From Alsobacter sp046349155 (lineage in GTDB: Bacteria > Pseudomonadota > Alphaproteobacteria > Rhizobiales > Beijerinckiaceae), in contig JAXMCW010000001.1 of NCBI GenBank assembly GCA_046349155.1, positions 186,001-250,000 of the forward strand: a stretch of 64,000 nucleotides of DNA, read 5' to 3'. The position numbers were made by a program, and so were the translations under genes. This document shows positions 1 through 8,058 of the stretch, in pieces; position 1 is the first letter of the stretch, and each line of letters starts with the position of its first letter. The notes beneath the pieces are model-generated. The model was not told the DNA's origin and ran no database searches. It saw only the letters and a list, made by a program, of their open reading frames with translations.

Positions 1-1
1 C

Positions 2-1540
2 GAGGTCGACTGGACCTATTCGGTCGACAAGGCCTCCCTCCAGGCGCTGGGCGCGGGCGAGACCAGGGTCGAGAGCTTCGCGGTCAGCATCGCCGACGGC
101 AAGGGCGGGGTCGCCACCGAGACGGTCGCGGTCACGCTCGTCGGCGTGAACGACGCGCCCACCGTGGCGTCCGCGTCGACGACGGGCAGCGTGACGGACC
201 CCGGGGACGGATCCTGCACGCTCGCCGCCACCGGCTCCTTCGCCTTCGCGGATGCCGACCTCTCCGACACGCACACGATCCGCGTCACGCCGCCTGCCTG
301 CGCCCTCGGAACGCTGACGGCGAAGCTCGTCGACAGCACAGGCACGGGAACCGGCACCGTCACCTGGTCCTACGAGGTCGACAAGGCGCTCCTGGCCTCC
401 CTGGGCGTCGGCGAGACGCGGACCGAAAGCTTCGTCGTCACCATCCAGGACCCCTACAAGGGCGCGGTTGAGGAGACGGTCACGGTCGACATCGTCGGCG
501 CCAACGACGCCCCCGTCGTGACCTTCGTCTCCGCTCCCGCCAGCGTGGCGGACGGCGCCGGCCACCCGGCGACGACCGGCAGCCTGTCCTTCGCGGACGC
601 CGACCTGCACGACCTCCACGCCGTCGCGGTCGCGCCGGAGGCCGGGACCCTCGGCGCGGTGCAGGCGACGCTGACCGAGGCCGGCGGCCACGGCGCGGTC
701 TCCTGGTGCTACGAGGTCGACAAGACCGTGCTGCAGGCGCTGGGCGCCGGGGAGACCAAGCTCGACAGCTTCGTGTTCACGGTGTCTGACGGCCATGGCG
801 GGACCGCGCAGCAGAGCGTCGGCATGACGCTGGTCGGCGTCAACGATGCCCCGACCGTCAGCGTCACGGACGTTGCTGACGTCGCTTCCTGCGAGCCCTC
901 GGCGAAGGGCTTCTCCCTGGCCGCGCAGACCGCGATCACCGACCCCGACCTGCACGACGCCAAGACGGCCTATGTCGAGGGGTCGGGCCGCGTGGCGCAT
1001 GTCGAGGGCCCCCACTGCGCGCCGGCGGACCTCGGCAGCCTCGTCTGTCTCGACGCCAGCACCGGGGAGGTCGGCTACGACCCCGCGGCCTTCGACTTCC
1101 TGGAGCCGGGGCAGAGCGTCGTCTACACGATCGACTATCTCTCCCGCTCGGGACCGGACACGGTCTGCAGCACGCTGCACCTGACGATCAGCGGTCCGGC
1201 CGCGGGGAGCGAGGCGGCCTCCGGCCCCGCCGCGGCGCCGGTTGCGATCGAGCTCGCCGGCAGCCCCGTCGTCGCGGGCAGCGCGGGCGACGACATGTTC
1301 CACTTCACGGACGCGACGGTCGCCGCCGTGGTCTCCGACTTCCATCCCGCCGCCCGCGGCGGCGCCGACCACGACCTCATCGTGGTCGACCACGCGCTCT
1401 TCGCCACGGTCGATGCGGTCCTCTCCGCGGCGGTCGAGACGCCCGACGGCAGCACGCTGATCGCCACGCCCGACCATTCGCTGCTGCTCAAGGGCGTCCA
1501 CCTTGCCGACCTCAAGGCCAGCGACTTCCTGATCGGGTGA
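2..1540 (+). CDS. VCBS-repeat secreted protein, 3' part (5' end outside window)
   Basis: The frame is open from base 2, so this is the C-terminal 512 residues of a longer protein. It holds one partial and two complete copies of a repeat of about 110 residues. The repeat runs from a strand ending in VDKxxLxxLGxGET through ESFxVxxxDxxGG to a VGxNDAP boundary (boundaries near bases 155, 505 and 845), which is the VCBS/cadherin-like pattern of large bacterial adhesins and exoproteins. A degenerate fourth unit follows. The last 90 residues (GDDMFHF, then a closing LKGVHLADLKASDFLIG) resemble the uncleaved C-terminal signal of type I secretion substrates. Location is therefore probably extracellular or cell-surface. 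At least seven cysteines in this part are unusual for such proteins. The stop lies 4 bp before the cyclase start. No secretion genes are in the window. Confidence 0.82.
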   Translation, partial: EVDWTYSVDKASLQALGAGETRVESFAVSIADGKGGVATETVAVTLVGVNDAPTVASASTTGSVTDPGDGSCTLAATGSFAFADADLSDTHTIRVTPPACALGTLTAKLVDSTGTGTGTVTWSYEVDKALLASLGVGETRTESFVVTIQDPYKGAVEETVTVDIVGANDAPVVTFVSAPASVADGAGHPATTGSLSFADADLHDLHAVAVAPEAGTLGAVQATLTEAGGHGAVSWCYEVDKTVLQALGAGETKLDSFVFTVSDGHGGTAQQSVGMTLVGVNDAPTVSVTDVADVASCEPSAKGFSLAAQTAITDPDLHDAKTAYVEGSGRVAHVEGPHCAPADLGSLVCLDASTGEVGYDPAAFDFLEPGQSVVYTIDYLSRSGPDTVCSTLHLTISGPAAGSEAASGPAAAPVAIELAGSPVVAGSAGDDMFHFTDATVAAVVSDFHPAARGGADHDLIVVDHALFATVDAVLSAAVETPDGSTLIATPDHSLLLKGVHLADLKASDFLIG

Positions 1541-1544
1541 AGCG

Positions 1545-3797
1545 ATGGCGCAGGCGAAGCTCCTGGGCCGCTGGTGGAACAGGATCAGGGCCGCGGGCCA
1601 GCGCTTCGGCCTGGGCCGGGCCATCGCGCTCGGCGTGCTGCTCGGCTGCACCCTGCTGCGGCTGTGGGACCCGCTGCCGCTCCAGGCGCTGCGGCTGCGC
1701 GTCTTCGACTTCTACCAGCGCCTGCAGCCCCGCGTCGCCACGGCCAAGCCGGTGGTCATCGTCGACATCGACGAGGCGAGCCTGCGCACACTCGGGCAAT
1801 GGCCCTGGCCGCGCAGCCTGGTCGCCGACCTCGTGGAGGCGCTCGCGCGCCAGGGCGCGCTCGTCGTCGCCTTCGACGTGATCTTCGCGGAGCCCGACCG
1901 CACCTCCGCGCCGCGCGTCGCCGAGAGCCTGCGCGGCCTCGACGCCGCGACGAAGGACAAGCTGCTGGCCATGCCGTCCAACGAGGACCTGCTGGCCAAG
2001 GCCTTCAAGCGCACGCGCGTCGTGGTGGGCCAGTCGGGCGTGCCCGCCGGCGAGACGTCGCCGTCCGATCCCTCGCTGCCCACCACCGGCTTCGGCGTGA
2101 AGGGCCCCAACAACACCGCCGACTTCCTCGTCACCTTCCCGGGCCTCCTGCGCAACGTCCCGGAGCTGGAGAAGGCCGCCTCGGGGCGTGGCCTGCTGAC
2201 CATCTGGCCGGAGCAGGACGGCATCGTGCGCCGCGTGCCGCTCGCCATGCGCGCGGCGGGCGCGCTCGTGCCGTCCCTCAGCCTGGAGATGCTGCGCGTC
2301 GTCACCGGCTCAAGTGCCATCCTGGTCAAGACCGACCCGGCCGGCGTCGTCTCGCTGGCGCTGCCCGGATTCGAGATCCCGACGGACCAGAACGCCCAGC
2401 TCTGGGTCCATTTCGCCAGCCACGATCCCGCCCGCTACGTTTCGGCCAAGGACGTGCTCGCGGGCACGCTGCCGCCGGGCACGCTCGCCAACAAGCTCGT
2501 CATCATCGGCACCTCCGCGGTCGGGCTGCTCGACATCAAGACCACGCCCGTGGACGCCTCGATGCCGGGCGTCGAGGTCCACGCGCAGGTCCTGGAGAGC
2601 GTGCTGACCAAGGCCGTGCTCACCGCGCCCAACTGGGTGCTGGCCGCCGAGCTGCTGCTCGCCTGCCTCGTGGGCGTCGTGCTCATCGCGCTCGCGCCGC
2701 TGCTCGGCGCCGTCACGCTCTTCGTCGCGGGCGGCGTCATGGCGGCGCTGATCATGGGCCTGTCCTGGTACCTCTATTCCCAGAAGCTCCTGCTGCTCGA
2801 CGCCACCTACCCGCTGGGCGCGAGCTTCGGCGTCTACCTCACGCTGCTCTCGACGAACTACCTGCGCGCTCAGATGGACCGCAGCCGCATCCGCTCCGCC
2901 TTCAACCAGTACCTCTCCCCCGCCCTCGTCGAGCAGCTGGCGCAGTCGCCGGAAAAGCTGGTGCTGGGCGGCGAGGAGCGGCGGATGACGATCCTGTTCA
3001 GCGACGTGCGCGGCTTCACCACCATCGCGGAGAGCTACAAGCGGGACCCGCAGGGCCTGACCTCGCTGATGAACCGCTTCCTCACCCCGCTCACCAACGC
3101 CATCATCGGCCGGCAGGGGACGATCGACAAATACATGGGCGACGCCATCATGGCGTTCTGGAACGCCCCGCTGGACGACCCGCAGCACGAGGTCCATGCC
3201 TGCGAGGCGGCGCTCGCCATGCTCTCCAGCCTCGCCGGGCTCAACGAGGCGCGCCGCAGGGAGGCCGAGGCGGCCGGCCACGCCTACGTGCCGATCGCCG
3301 TCGGCGTCGGCCTCAACACGGGCCTGTGCGTCGTCGGCAACATGGGCTCGGACCTGCGCTTCGACTATTCCGTGCTCGGCGATTCCGTGAACCTCGCCTC
3401 CCGCCTGGAAGGCCAGTCCAAGGCCTACGGGGTTCAGGTCATCCTGGGCTCGGCCACGGCGGAGGCCGTGCGCGAGCGCTTCGCGGTGCTGGAGATCGAC
3501 CTGATCACCGTGAAGGGCAAGACGGAGCCCGAGCACGTCTTCACGCTGCTCGGCGGCGAGGACATGCTGCGCTCGCCGAAATTCCGCCTGCTCGCGGACC
3601 TGCACCAGGCCATGCTGGCCGCCTACCGCGCCCAGCGATGGGACGACGCCGCCACCGCGCTCGCCACCGCCCGCGCCGCCGCCGAGGGGCTCGCCCTCGA
3701 CGCGCTCTACGACCTCTACGCCGACCGCATCGACGGCTTCCGCGAGGCTCCTCCCGGCGCCGACTGGAACGGCGTGATCGCCCTTCAGACGAAGTAG
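1545..3797 (+). CDS. CHASE2-domain class III adenylate cyclase (750 aa)
   Basis: Membrane-bound enzyme making cyclic AMP from ATP. Order of parts: basic N-terminus, one membrane segment (about 25-45), a periplasmic CHASE2 sensor (about 65-350, containing VVIVDIDEASL and WPWPRSLVADLVEAL), three membrane segments (about 365-445) and a cytoplasmic class III cyclase domain (about 480-670). The catalytic domain keeps both metal aspartates (Asp487 in FSDVRGFT, Asp533 in MGDAIMAFW), the adenine-selecting Lys of IDKYMGD, the Asp of FDYSVLGD, and the Asn/Arg pair in NLASRLE. All residues needed for adenylate cyclase activity are thus visible. A helical tail follows. The length is normal for this family. 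It starts 4 bp after the stop of the adhesin-like gene, so co-transcription is likely. The sensed signal is unknown. Confidence 0.93.
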   Translation: MAQAKLLGRWWNRIRAAGQRFGLGRAIALGVLLGCTLLRLWDPLPLQALRLRVFDFYQRLQPRVATAKPVVIVDIDEASLRTLGQWPWPRSLVADLVEALARQGALVVAFDVIFAEPDRTSAPRVAESLRGLDAATKDKLLAMPSNEDLLAKAFKRTRVVVGQSGVPAGETSPSDPSLPTTGFGVKGPNNTADFLVTFPGLLRNVPELEKAASGRGLLTIWPEQDGIVRRVPLAMRAAGALVPSLSLEMLRVVTGSSAILVKTDPAGVVSLALPGFEIPTDQNAQLWVHFASHDPARYVSAKDVLAGTLPPGTLANKLVIIGTSAVGLLDIKTTPVDASMPGVEVHAQVLESVLTKAVLTAPNWVLAAELLLACLVGVVLIALAPLLGAVTLFVAGGVMAALIMGLSWYLYSQKLLLLDATYPLGASFGVYLTLLSTNYLRAQMDRSRIRSAFNQYLSPALVEQLAQSPEKLVLGGEERRMTILFSDVRGFTTIAESYKRDPQGLTSLMNRFLTPLTNAIIGRQGTIDKYMGDAIMAFWNAPLDDPQHEVHACEAALAMLSSLAGLNEARRREAEAAGHAYVPIAVGVGLNTGLCVVGNMGSDLRFDYSVLGDSVNLASRLEGQSKAYGVQVILGSATAEAVRERFAVLEIDLITVKGKTEPEHVFTLLGGEDMLRSPKFRLLADLHQAMLAAYRAQRWDDAATALATARAAAEGLALDALYDLYADRIDGFREAPPGADWNGVIALQTK

Positions 3798-3817
3798 ATC
3801 GGGCCTTCTCGCGCGCA

Positions 3818-3883
3818 GCGCGGCGACGGCGCAATCCACGCCGGGGGGAGGACGTGGATTGCTTCGCTTCGCCCGCAATGGCG
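3818..3883. repeat. Dispersed intergenic palindromic repeat, copy 1
   Basis: Perfect 10-bp inverted repeat GCAATCCACG (3831-3840) / CGTGGATTGC (3853-3862), followed by the signature GCTTCGCTTCGCCCGCAATGGC. The same words recur at 13317-13394 and 62574-62659. It lies between converging genes, so it could also act as a terminator-like hairpin. Confidence 0.7.
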
Positions 3884-3918
3884 CGGGATCGGAGAGGACG
3901 ACCGGTCCTCTCGCTCCG

Positions 3919-5151
3919 TCACCGCAGCTCGGCGATCGTCACCGGCCTCTTCTCGCGCACGCTGGTGAGCGCCGCCACGCCGGTGAGCAGCGAGAGCACG
4001 CCGGCCTCCGCGCCGGCGCGCTGGCCGAGCGGGTCGTCCTGGCCGGGCTTGAAGAGCATGTCGCGCAGCCTGTCGTCGCCGCCGAAATGGCCGCCCTTGC
4101 GGATGGGCACCCAGATGCGCTCCACCCCCGCGAAGTTGCGGATGAGGAGGATCTGGTCGGCCGGCGGCTCGGCCCAGGGCTGGTCCTCGTACTGGCGCAC
4201 CTCGATGCGGCCCCTCGTGCCGTTGAAGGCGAGGTGGTAGCCCTCGATCGGCATGGCGGCGTTCAGCGAGTAGGAGGCCTGAACGCCGTTCTCGAAGAGG
4301 ATCGAGGCGTTCATCGTGTCGAAGATGTCGATGTCCTCGCGGAACACGCAGCCGTCGCGCAGGTAGCCGTCCTCCTCGGACGGGGCCTCGTAGAGCGTGT
4401 CGAGCCAGGGGTCGGCCCCGATGTCGAGGTGGAAGTCGCAGGCGTCCTGGTGCGGGCAGGTGCGGCAGCGCGGGCCGCGGAAGGGGCCGTTGCGGCCATA
4501 GACCTTGAGGTCGCCGAGCGCGAAGACCTCGCGCGGGGTGGAGGCGAGGTACCAGTTCAGCAGGTCGAAATGGTGGGTCGCCTTGTGCACGAACAGGCTG
4601 CCGGAATTCGCGACCTTGGCGTGCCAGCGGCGGAAATAGTCGGCGCCGTGCCTGGTGTCGAGATACCAGTGGAAGTCGACCGACGTGACCTCGCCGATCG
4701 CCTTCTCCGCCAGGAGCTCCCTGAGCCGCACGGCCGTCGGCGCGTAGCGATAGTTGAAGGTGACGTCGACGCGCCGGCCGGTGCGCGCCTCGGCGTCCAG
4801 GATGCGCCGCGCCTTCTCCGCGGTCGTCGTCATCGGCTTTTCCGTGACGACGTCGACGCCTGCCTCCAGGGCCTTGACGATAAACTCGTCATGCGTGTGG
4901 TCGGGCGTGCAGACGATGACCTTCTGCGGCCGCGCCTCGCGCAGCATCGCGTCGAAATCCGTGTAGGCGGGCGCCTGCGTGCCCATCAGCCCGCGCGCGG
5001 CGGCGAGGCGGGCGGGATTTGCGTCGCAGACCGCGACCATCTCCACCTCGTCCGACCAGCCCTGCAGGAGTTCCTTCCCCCACATCCCCGTCCCGCGATG
5101 GCCCGTGCCCACGAGCGCGACGCGGTGCTTGTTGGTGGGGGATGACGGCAT
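3919..5151 (-). CDS. Gfo/Idh/MocA family NAD(P)-dependent oxidoreductase (410 aa)
   Basis: Probable sugar, inositol or glycoside dehydrogenase of the cytoplasm. The N-terminal Rossmann fold begins with ALVGTGHRGTG (about residue 12), continues to VVTEKPMTTT (the EKP motif whose lysine is catalytic in the family) and leads into the C-terminal beta-sheet domain with KATHHFDLLNWY. An insertion containing CRTCPHQDAC (near residue 240) gives three closely spaced cysteines that may bind a metal; this is not in typical 340-residue members and explains the extra length. The start has a good ribosome site (GGAGGAC) 8 bp upstream. A TetR-type palindrome lies 42 bp upstream of the start, and a closely related copy precedes the ABC operon at 6760. 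The gene therefore probably works on the sugar imported by that transporter. The substrate cannot be read from the sequence. Confidence 0.88.
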   Translation of the reverse strand: MPSSPTNKHRVALVGTGHRGTGMWGKELLQGWSDEVEMVAVCDANPARLAAARGLMGTQAPAYTDFDAMLREARPQKVIVCTPDHTHDEFIVKALEAGVDVVTEKPMTTTAEKARRILDAEARTGRRVDVTFNYRYAPTAVRLRELLAEKAIGEVTSVDFHWYLDTRHGADYFRRWHAKVANSGSLFVHKATHHFDLLNWYLASTPREVFALGDLKVYGRNGPFRGPRCRTCPHQDACDFHLDIGADPWLDTLYEAPSEEDGYLRDGCVFREDIDIFDTMNASILFENGVQASYSLNAAMPIEGYHLAFNGTRGRIEVRQYEDQPWAEPPADQILLIRNFAGVERIWVPIRKGGHFGGDDRLRDMLFKPGQDDPLGQRAGAEAGVLSLLTGVAALTSVREKRPVTIAELR

Positions 5152-5192
5152 GGCGATGTCCTCCAGGCGCGCGGACGCGGCGGTCGTTTCCG

Positions 5193-5214
5193 TTGATAAC
5201 CGTTTGGTTACAAG
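5193..5214 (-). promoter_or_regulatory. TetR-type operator, site 1
   Basis: Read on the minus strand this is TTGTAACC-AAAC-GGTTAT, an inverted repeat with TAACC/GGTTA arms and a 4-bp spacer. It matches 19 of 22 positions of the palindrome at 6650-6671. A -35-like TTGACC (5235-5240) lies 27 bp upstream of its first TTG, exactly the distance seen at the other site. It sits 42 bp before the dehydrogenase start. Confidence 0.75.
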
Positions 5215-5328
5215 CGAGCACAGGGGCGTCGCAGGGTCAAGCCGGGCGGCGGGTCGGGACGCCCGACCGACCCGCCCGCCCCGGGGCCCGGCCCGCGCCG
5301 CGTGCGACGCCGCTCCTGGCGCGGCGGG

Positions 5329-5357
5329 TTGACACGATCAGAATATATTCCTATAAC
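5329..5357 (+). promoter_or_regulatory. Near-consensus sigma70 promoter with no gene downstream
   Basis: TTGACA (5329-5334), 17-bp spacer, TATAAC (5352-5357). The spacer contains the perfect 10-bp palindrome GAATATATTC (5341-5350). The promoter reads rightward into 300 bp without a gene and then into the 3' end of tetR on the opposite strand. Confidence 0.55.
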
Positions 5358-5660
5358 TGCGCCGCTCTCCTCCGGCAGGGGCGTCTGCAGCGTCGGCGGT
5401 CGTGGAGGGGGTGCGGTGGGCGCGAGGCCGGGGTGACGCCGGGTTCTCGCGCAGGGTTCGCCGGTTCGCTGCCGCGACAAGGTCGCGGGGGCTGCAACTC
5501 CCCCAGGGAGCCGGACGGGCCTGACGCCACCGCGTGCGGGACGGCGTCGTCCGTTCGCCTCGTCGCCTTCTCCCCGCATCTCCCCGCATCCGCGCGGGGT
5601 GGATCGGGCCCGCCGTCCCGCGCTCCCTGCGCTTCGCCGACCGGCCGCATCGCGGCGGGG

Positions 5661-6563
5661 TCAATCCCGGCTGCGCCCGGTCTTCTTGCCCCTGCCGGCC
5701 GTCTTCGGCCTTCCCCCGGTGGCCCTTCCCTCGGCCTCGGAGCGCGGCGTCCCGCGGGAGCCGCGCCCGGGCTTCGCCGCCCGCTCCTCCGTCTCCTCCG
5801 GGCCGGGAGCAACGGGCGCCAGGGCGGCCGGGCGTCCGCCGACCTCCATCCCCTCCGTCAGCCAGGCCAGGACCACGTTGGCCATGTGCTCGCCCCAGCG
5901 CTCGCGCATGGCGGGGGCGTCGAAGTCGCGGGCGAAGGCGACCGTCATCGTGTGCTTGTTGGAGAGGTAGAAATAGCCGATCCCCGTCATCGTCACGTAG
6001 ACCTCGACGGGGTCGAGCCCCGGCCGGAAGACGCCGCTCCTCTCGCCGCGCCGCAAGATGCCGCCGAGCAGCTCCACGAGCGGCGAGTTGACCCGGCTGG
6101 CCCAGGGCGTGCGGCGCAGGAAGGAGGCCCTGTTCAGGTTCTCCGTCGCCAGCATGCTGAGGAACTCGGGATGGGCGAGGAAATAGCGCCAGGTGAACGT
6201 GGCGAGCTGGCGGATCCCGGCGACGGGGTCGAGCGAATCGAGCTGCAGCGCCTGCTCGGCGGTGCGGATGCCGTCGTAGATCTCGCGCAGCGCCCGGGCG
6301 TAGAGCGCCTCCTTGTCCCCGAAATAATGGTAGAGCATCCGCTTGTTGATGCCGGCGCGCTCGGCGATGCTGTCGATGCGCGCACCGCCCAGCCCCTTCT
6401 CGGAGAACTCGGCGATGGCGGCCGCCAGGATCGCGGCGCTCGTGCGCTCGGGGTCGCGCGTCGCCGCCGACCGCGCGGCGGCCTCGGGCCCCGGGCCGGG
6501 CCGCTGCCTCGCGTCATCGGCGCGGCGCCGGGCCGCGCGGGAGCCGGGCTTGCGGTCGAGCAT
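5661..6563 (-). CDS. TetR/AcrR family transcriptional regulator (300 aa)
   Basis: Probable ligand-controlled repressor. The N-terminal helix-turn-helix is at about residues 40-85 (AILAAAIAEFSEKG, then RIDSIAERAGINKRMLYHYF, then GDKEALYARALREIY), the classical TetR pattern. A helical ligand/dimer domain follows to about residue 235. The last 60 residues are Arg/Gly/Lys/Pro-rich and look disordered, which makes the protein longer than the usual 190-230 residues. The N-terminal 35 residues are also basic. The start has a strong ribosome site (GGGAGG) directly upstream. It is divergent from the ABC operon at 6760, and the palindrome at 6650-6671 lies in that shared region, so autoregulation and control of the sugar locus are likely. 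The ligand is unknown, probably the imported sugar or a metabolite. Confidence 0.92.
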   Translation of the reverse strand: MLDRKPGSRAARRRADDARQRPGPGPEAAARSAATRDPERTSAAILAAAIAEFSEKGLGGARIDSIAERAGINKRMLYHYFGDKEALYARALREIYDGIRTAEQALQLDSLDPVAGIRQLATFTWRYFLAHPEFLSMLATENLNRASFLRRTPWASRVNSPLVELLGGILRRGERSGVFRPGLDPVEVYVTMTGIGYFYLSNKHTMTVAFARDFDAPAMRERWGEHMANVVLAWLTEGMEVGGRPAALAPVAPGPEETEERAAKPGRGSRGTPRSEAEGRATGGRPKTAGRGKKTGRSRD

Positions 6564-6623
6564 GCATCCTCCCTGGTCCGGCGGTCCCGCCGCCGGTTCC
6601 GGCGGGCGCGCCGCAGGCCTCCG

Positions 6624-6651
6624 TTGACAGGCCCCGCAAACGCGCTAGGCT
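6624..6651 (+). promoter_or_regulatory. Promoter of the TetR-controlled ABC operon
   Basis: TTGACA (6624-6629), 16-bp spacer, TAGGCT (6646-6651). The operator at 6650-6671 overlaps the -10 box and the expected start point, the usual position for repression by occlusion. Confidence 0.6.
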
Positions 6652-6671
6652 TGTAACCAAATGGTTATAAG
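6650..6671 (+). promoter_or_regulatory. TetR-type operator, site 2
   Basis: Imperfect 22-bp palindrome (9 of 11 pairs) with arms CTTGTAACCA and TGGTTATAAG around a two-base centre. It overlaps the -10 element of the ABC operon promoter and lies 87 bp upstream of the divergent tetR start. Confidence 0.8.
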
Positions 6672-6759
6672 CCGGGCCTGTCAAGCCCGGCACGACCGGC
6701 AAGACGCCGCCAGGCGCGAGACCGGCCGCCGACCCGAGCGGCCCCAAGGGAGAGAAGCG

Positions 6760-8055
6760 ATGAAGGACCTCATGATCGATCGCCGCCGCCTGCTCGTGGC
6801 CGGCACGGGGCTCGCGGGGCTCGCCGCCGTCGGCGGCCTCCCGGCCCAGGCCCAGGCGGCCAAGCGCATCCGGCAATATTGGTGGGGCTCCAAGGAGCGC
6901 GCCGACCGCACCATCAAGGCGAACGACCTGTTCAAGGCGAGGTATCCCGGCATCCAGATCGACGGCGAGACGCTCGGCTGGGGCGACTACTGGCAGCGCC
7001 TCGCCACGCAGGCCGCGGGCCGCAACATGCCCGACCTGATCCAGATGGATTACCGCTACATCTTCGAATATGCGCGCCGCGGCGGCCTGCTGCCGCTCGA
7101 CGAGTTCGTCGGCAAGACGCTGATGATCGCCGACTTCGGCAAGCCGGCCACGGATTGCGGGCGGGTCGACGGCAAGCTCTACGGCATCAACCTCGGCATG
7201 AACTCCTCCACCGTCCTCTACTGCAAGGACATTTTCGCCGAGGCCGGCGTCAAGGCGCCGACCAACGAGACTTCCTGGACGGAGTTCGCCAAGCTCGCCG
7301 CCGACGTCACCAAGGCTTCCAAGAAGGAGGGCTTCTTCGGCTCCGCCGACGGGGGCGGCGTGGAGCCGACCTTCGAGGGCTGGCTGCGCATGCGCGGCAA
7401 GGAGCTCTACCAGGGCGACGACAAGCTCGGCTTCACCGTCGAGGACGCCTCCGACTGGTTCGGCATGTGGGACGAGATGCGCAAGGCCAAGGCCTGCGTG
7501 CCGGCCGAGATGCAGGCGCTCGACAAGCTGACGCCCGAGACCAGCATGATCACGCTCGGCAAGGCCGCCGTGGCCTTCGCCCATTCCAACCAGCTCGTGG
7601 CCTACCAGGCGCTTACGCCGAACAAGCTGGCCATGACGATGTATCCCAACGTGGGCCCGGGCTCGAAGCTCGGCCACTATCTCAAGCCCTCCATGCTGTG
7701 GAGCGTGGCGGCGACCACCAAGCAGGCGGAGGACACCACGCGCCTCGCCAACTTCTTCGTCGCCGACCCGGAGGGCGCCAAGGCGATCGGGGTGGAGCGC
7801 GGCGTGCCGGCCTCCGCGGCGATCCGGGCCGCCATCGCGCCCGAGCTCGACGAGCTCGGCAAGATGATGGTCGACTACATCTCCTTCGTCTCCGACAAGG
7901 TCGGCGCGCTGCCGCCACCGCCTCCCAAGGGTGCAGGCGAGATCGCCTTCCTGCTGAAGCGCGTGAACGAGGAGGTCGGCTTCGGCAAGTCGAAGCCCGC
8001 CGAGGGCGGCAAGACCTTCGTGGCGGAAGCCCAGTCCATCCTGGCGCGGGGCTGA
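6760..8055 (+). CDS. Carbohydrate ABC transporter substrate-binding protein, family 1 (431 aa)
   Basis: Periplasmic binding protein of a CUT1-type sugar importer. The N-terminus carries DRRRLLVAGTGLAGLAAVGG and an AQA-type cleavage region near residue 32, which fits a Tat-type signal. The mature part begins with RQYWWGSKERADRT and shows the alternating domain pattern of family 1 binding proteins, including the aromatic-rich YWQRLATQAAGRNMPDLIQMDYRYI stretch early on. I chose the ATG at 6760 because of the AAGGGAGAG ribosome site 6 bp before it; a longer in-frame ATG at 6661 lies inside the operator. First gene of an operon with two permeases, two dehydrogenases and the ATPase. The ligand is probably a mono- or disaccharide or polyol; this is inference from the neighbours. 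Confidence 0.92.
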   Translation: MKDLMIDRRRLLVAGTGLAGLAAVGGLPAQAQAAKRIRQYWWGSKERADRTIKANDLFKARYPGIQIDGETLGWGDYWQRLATQAAGRNMPDLIQMDYRYIFEYARRGGLLPLDEFVGKTLMIADFGKPATDCGRVDGKLYGINLGMNSSTVLYCKDIFAEAGVKAPTNETSWTEFAKLAADVTKASKKEGFFGSADGGGVEPTFEGWLRMRGKELYQGDDKLGFTVEDASDWFGMWDEMRKAKACVPAEMQALDKLTPETSMITLGKAAVAFAHSNQLVAYQALTPNKLAMTMYPNVGPGSKLGHYLKPSMLWSVAATTKQAEDTTRLANFFVADPEGAKAIGVERGVPASAAIRAAIAPELDELGKMMVDYISFVSDKVGALPPPPPKGAGEIAFLLKRVNEEVGFGKSKPAEGGKTFVAEAQSILARG

Positions 8056-8058
8056 TCC

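Larger units (their letters stand above)
5152..5660. other. 509-bp non-coding region between the dehydrogenase and tetR
   Basis: Contains the promoter and operator of the leftward dehydrogenase (5193-5240) and an isolated rightward promoter (5329-5357). From 5358 to 5660 there is no open frame with a plausible start and codon pattern; it could be a leader, a small RNA or simply degenerate sequence. Confidence 0.6.

Noticed and set aside
1574..4240. 888-codon open frame on the plus strand overlapping the cyclase
   Set aside because: Arg/Ala/Pro/Gly-rich composition without motifs; a high-GC shadow of the real frame that begins at 1545.
6661..6759. Upstream in-frame ATG for the 6760 binding protein
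   Set aside because: It lies inside the operator palindrome and before the ribosome site; it would hide the signal peptide.
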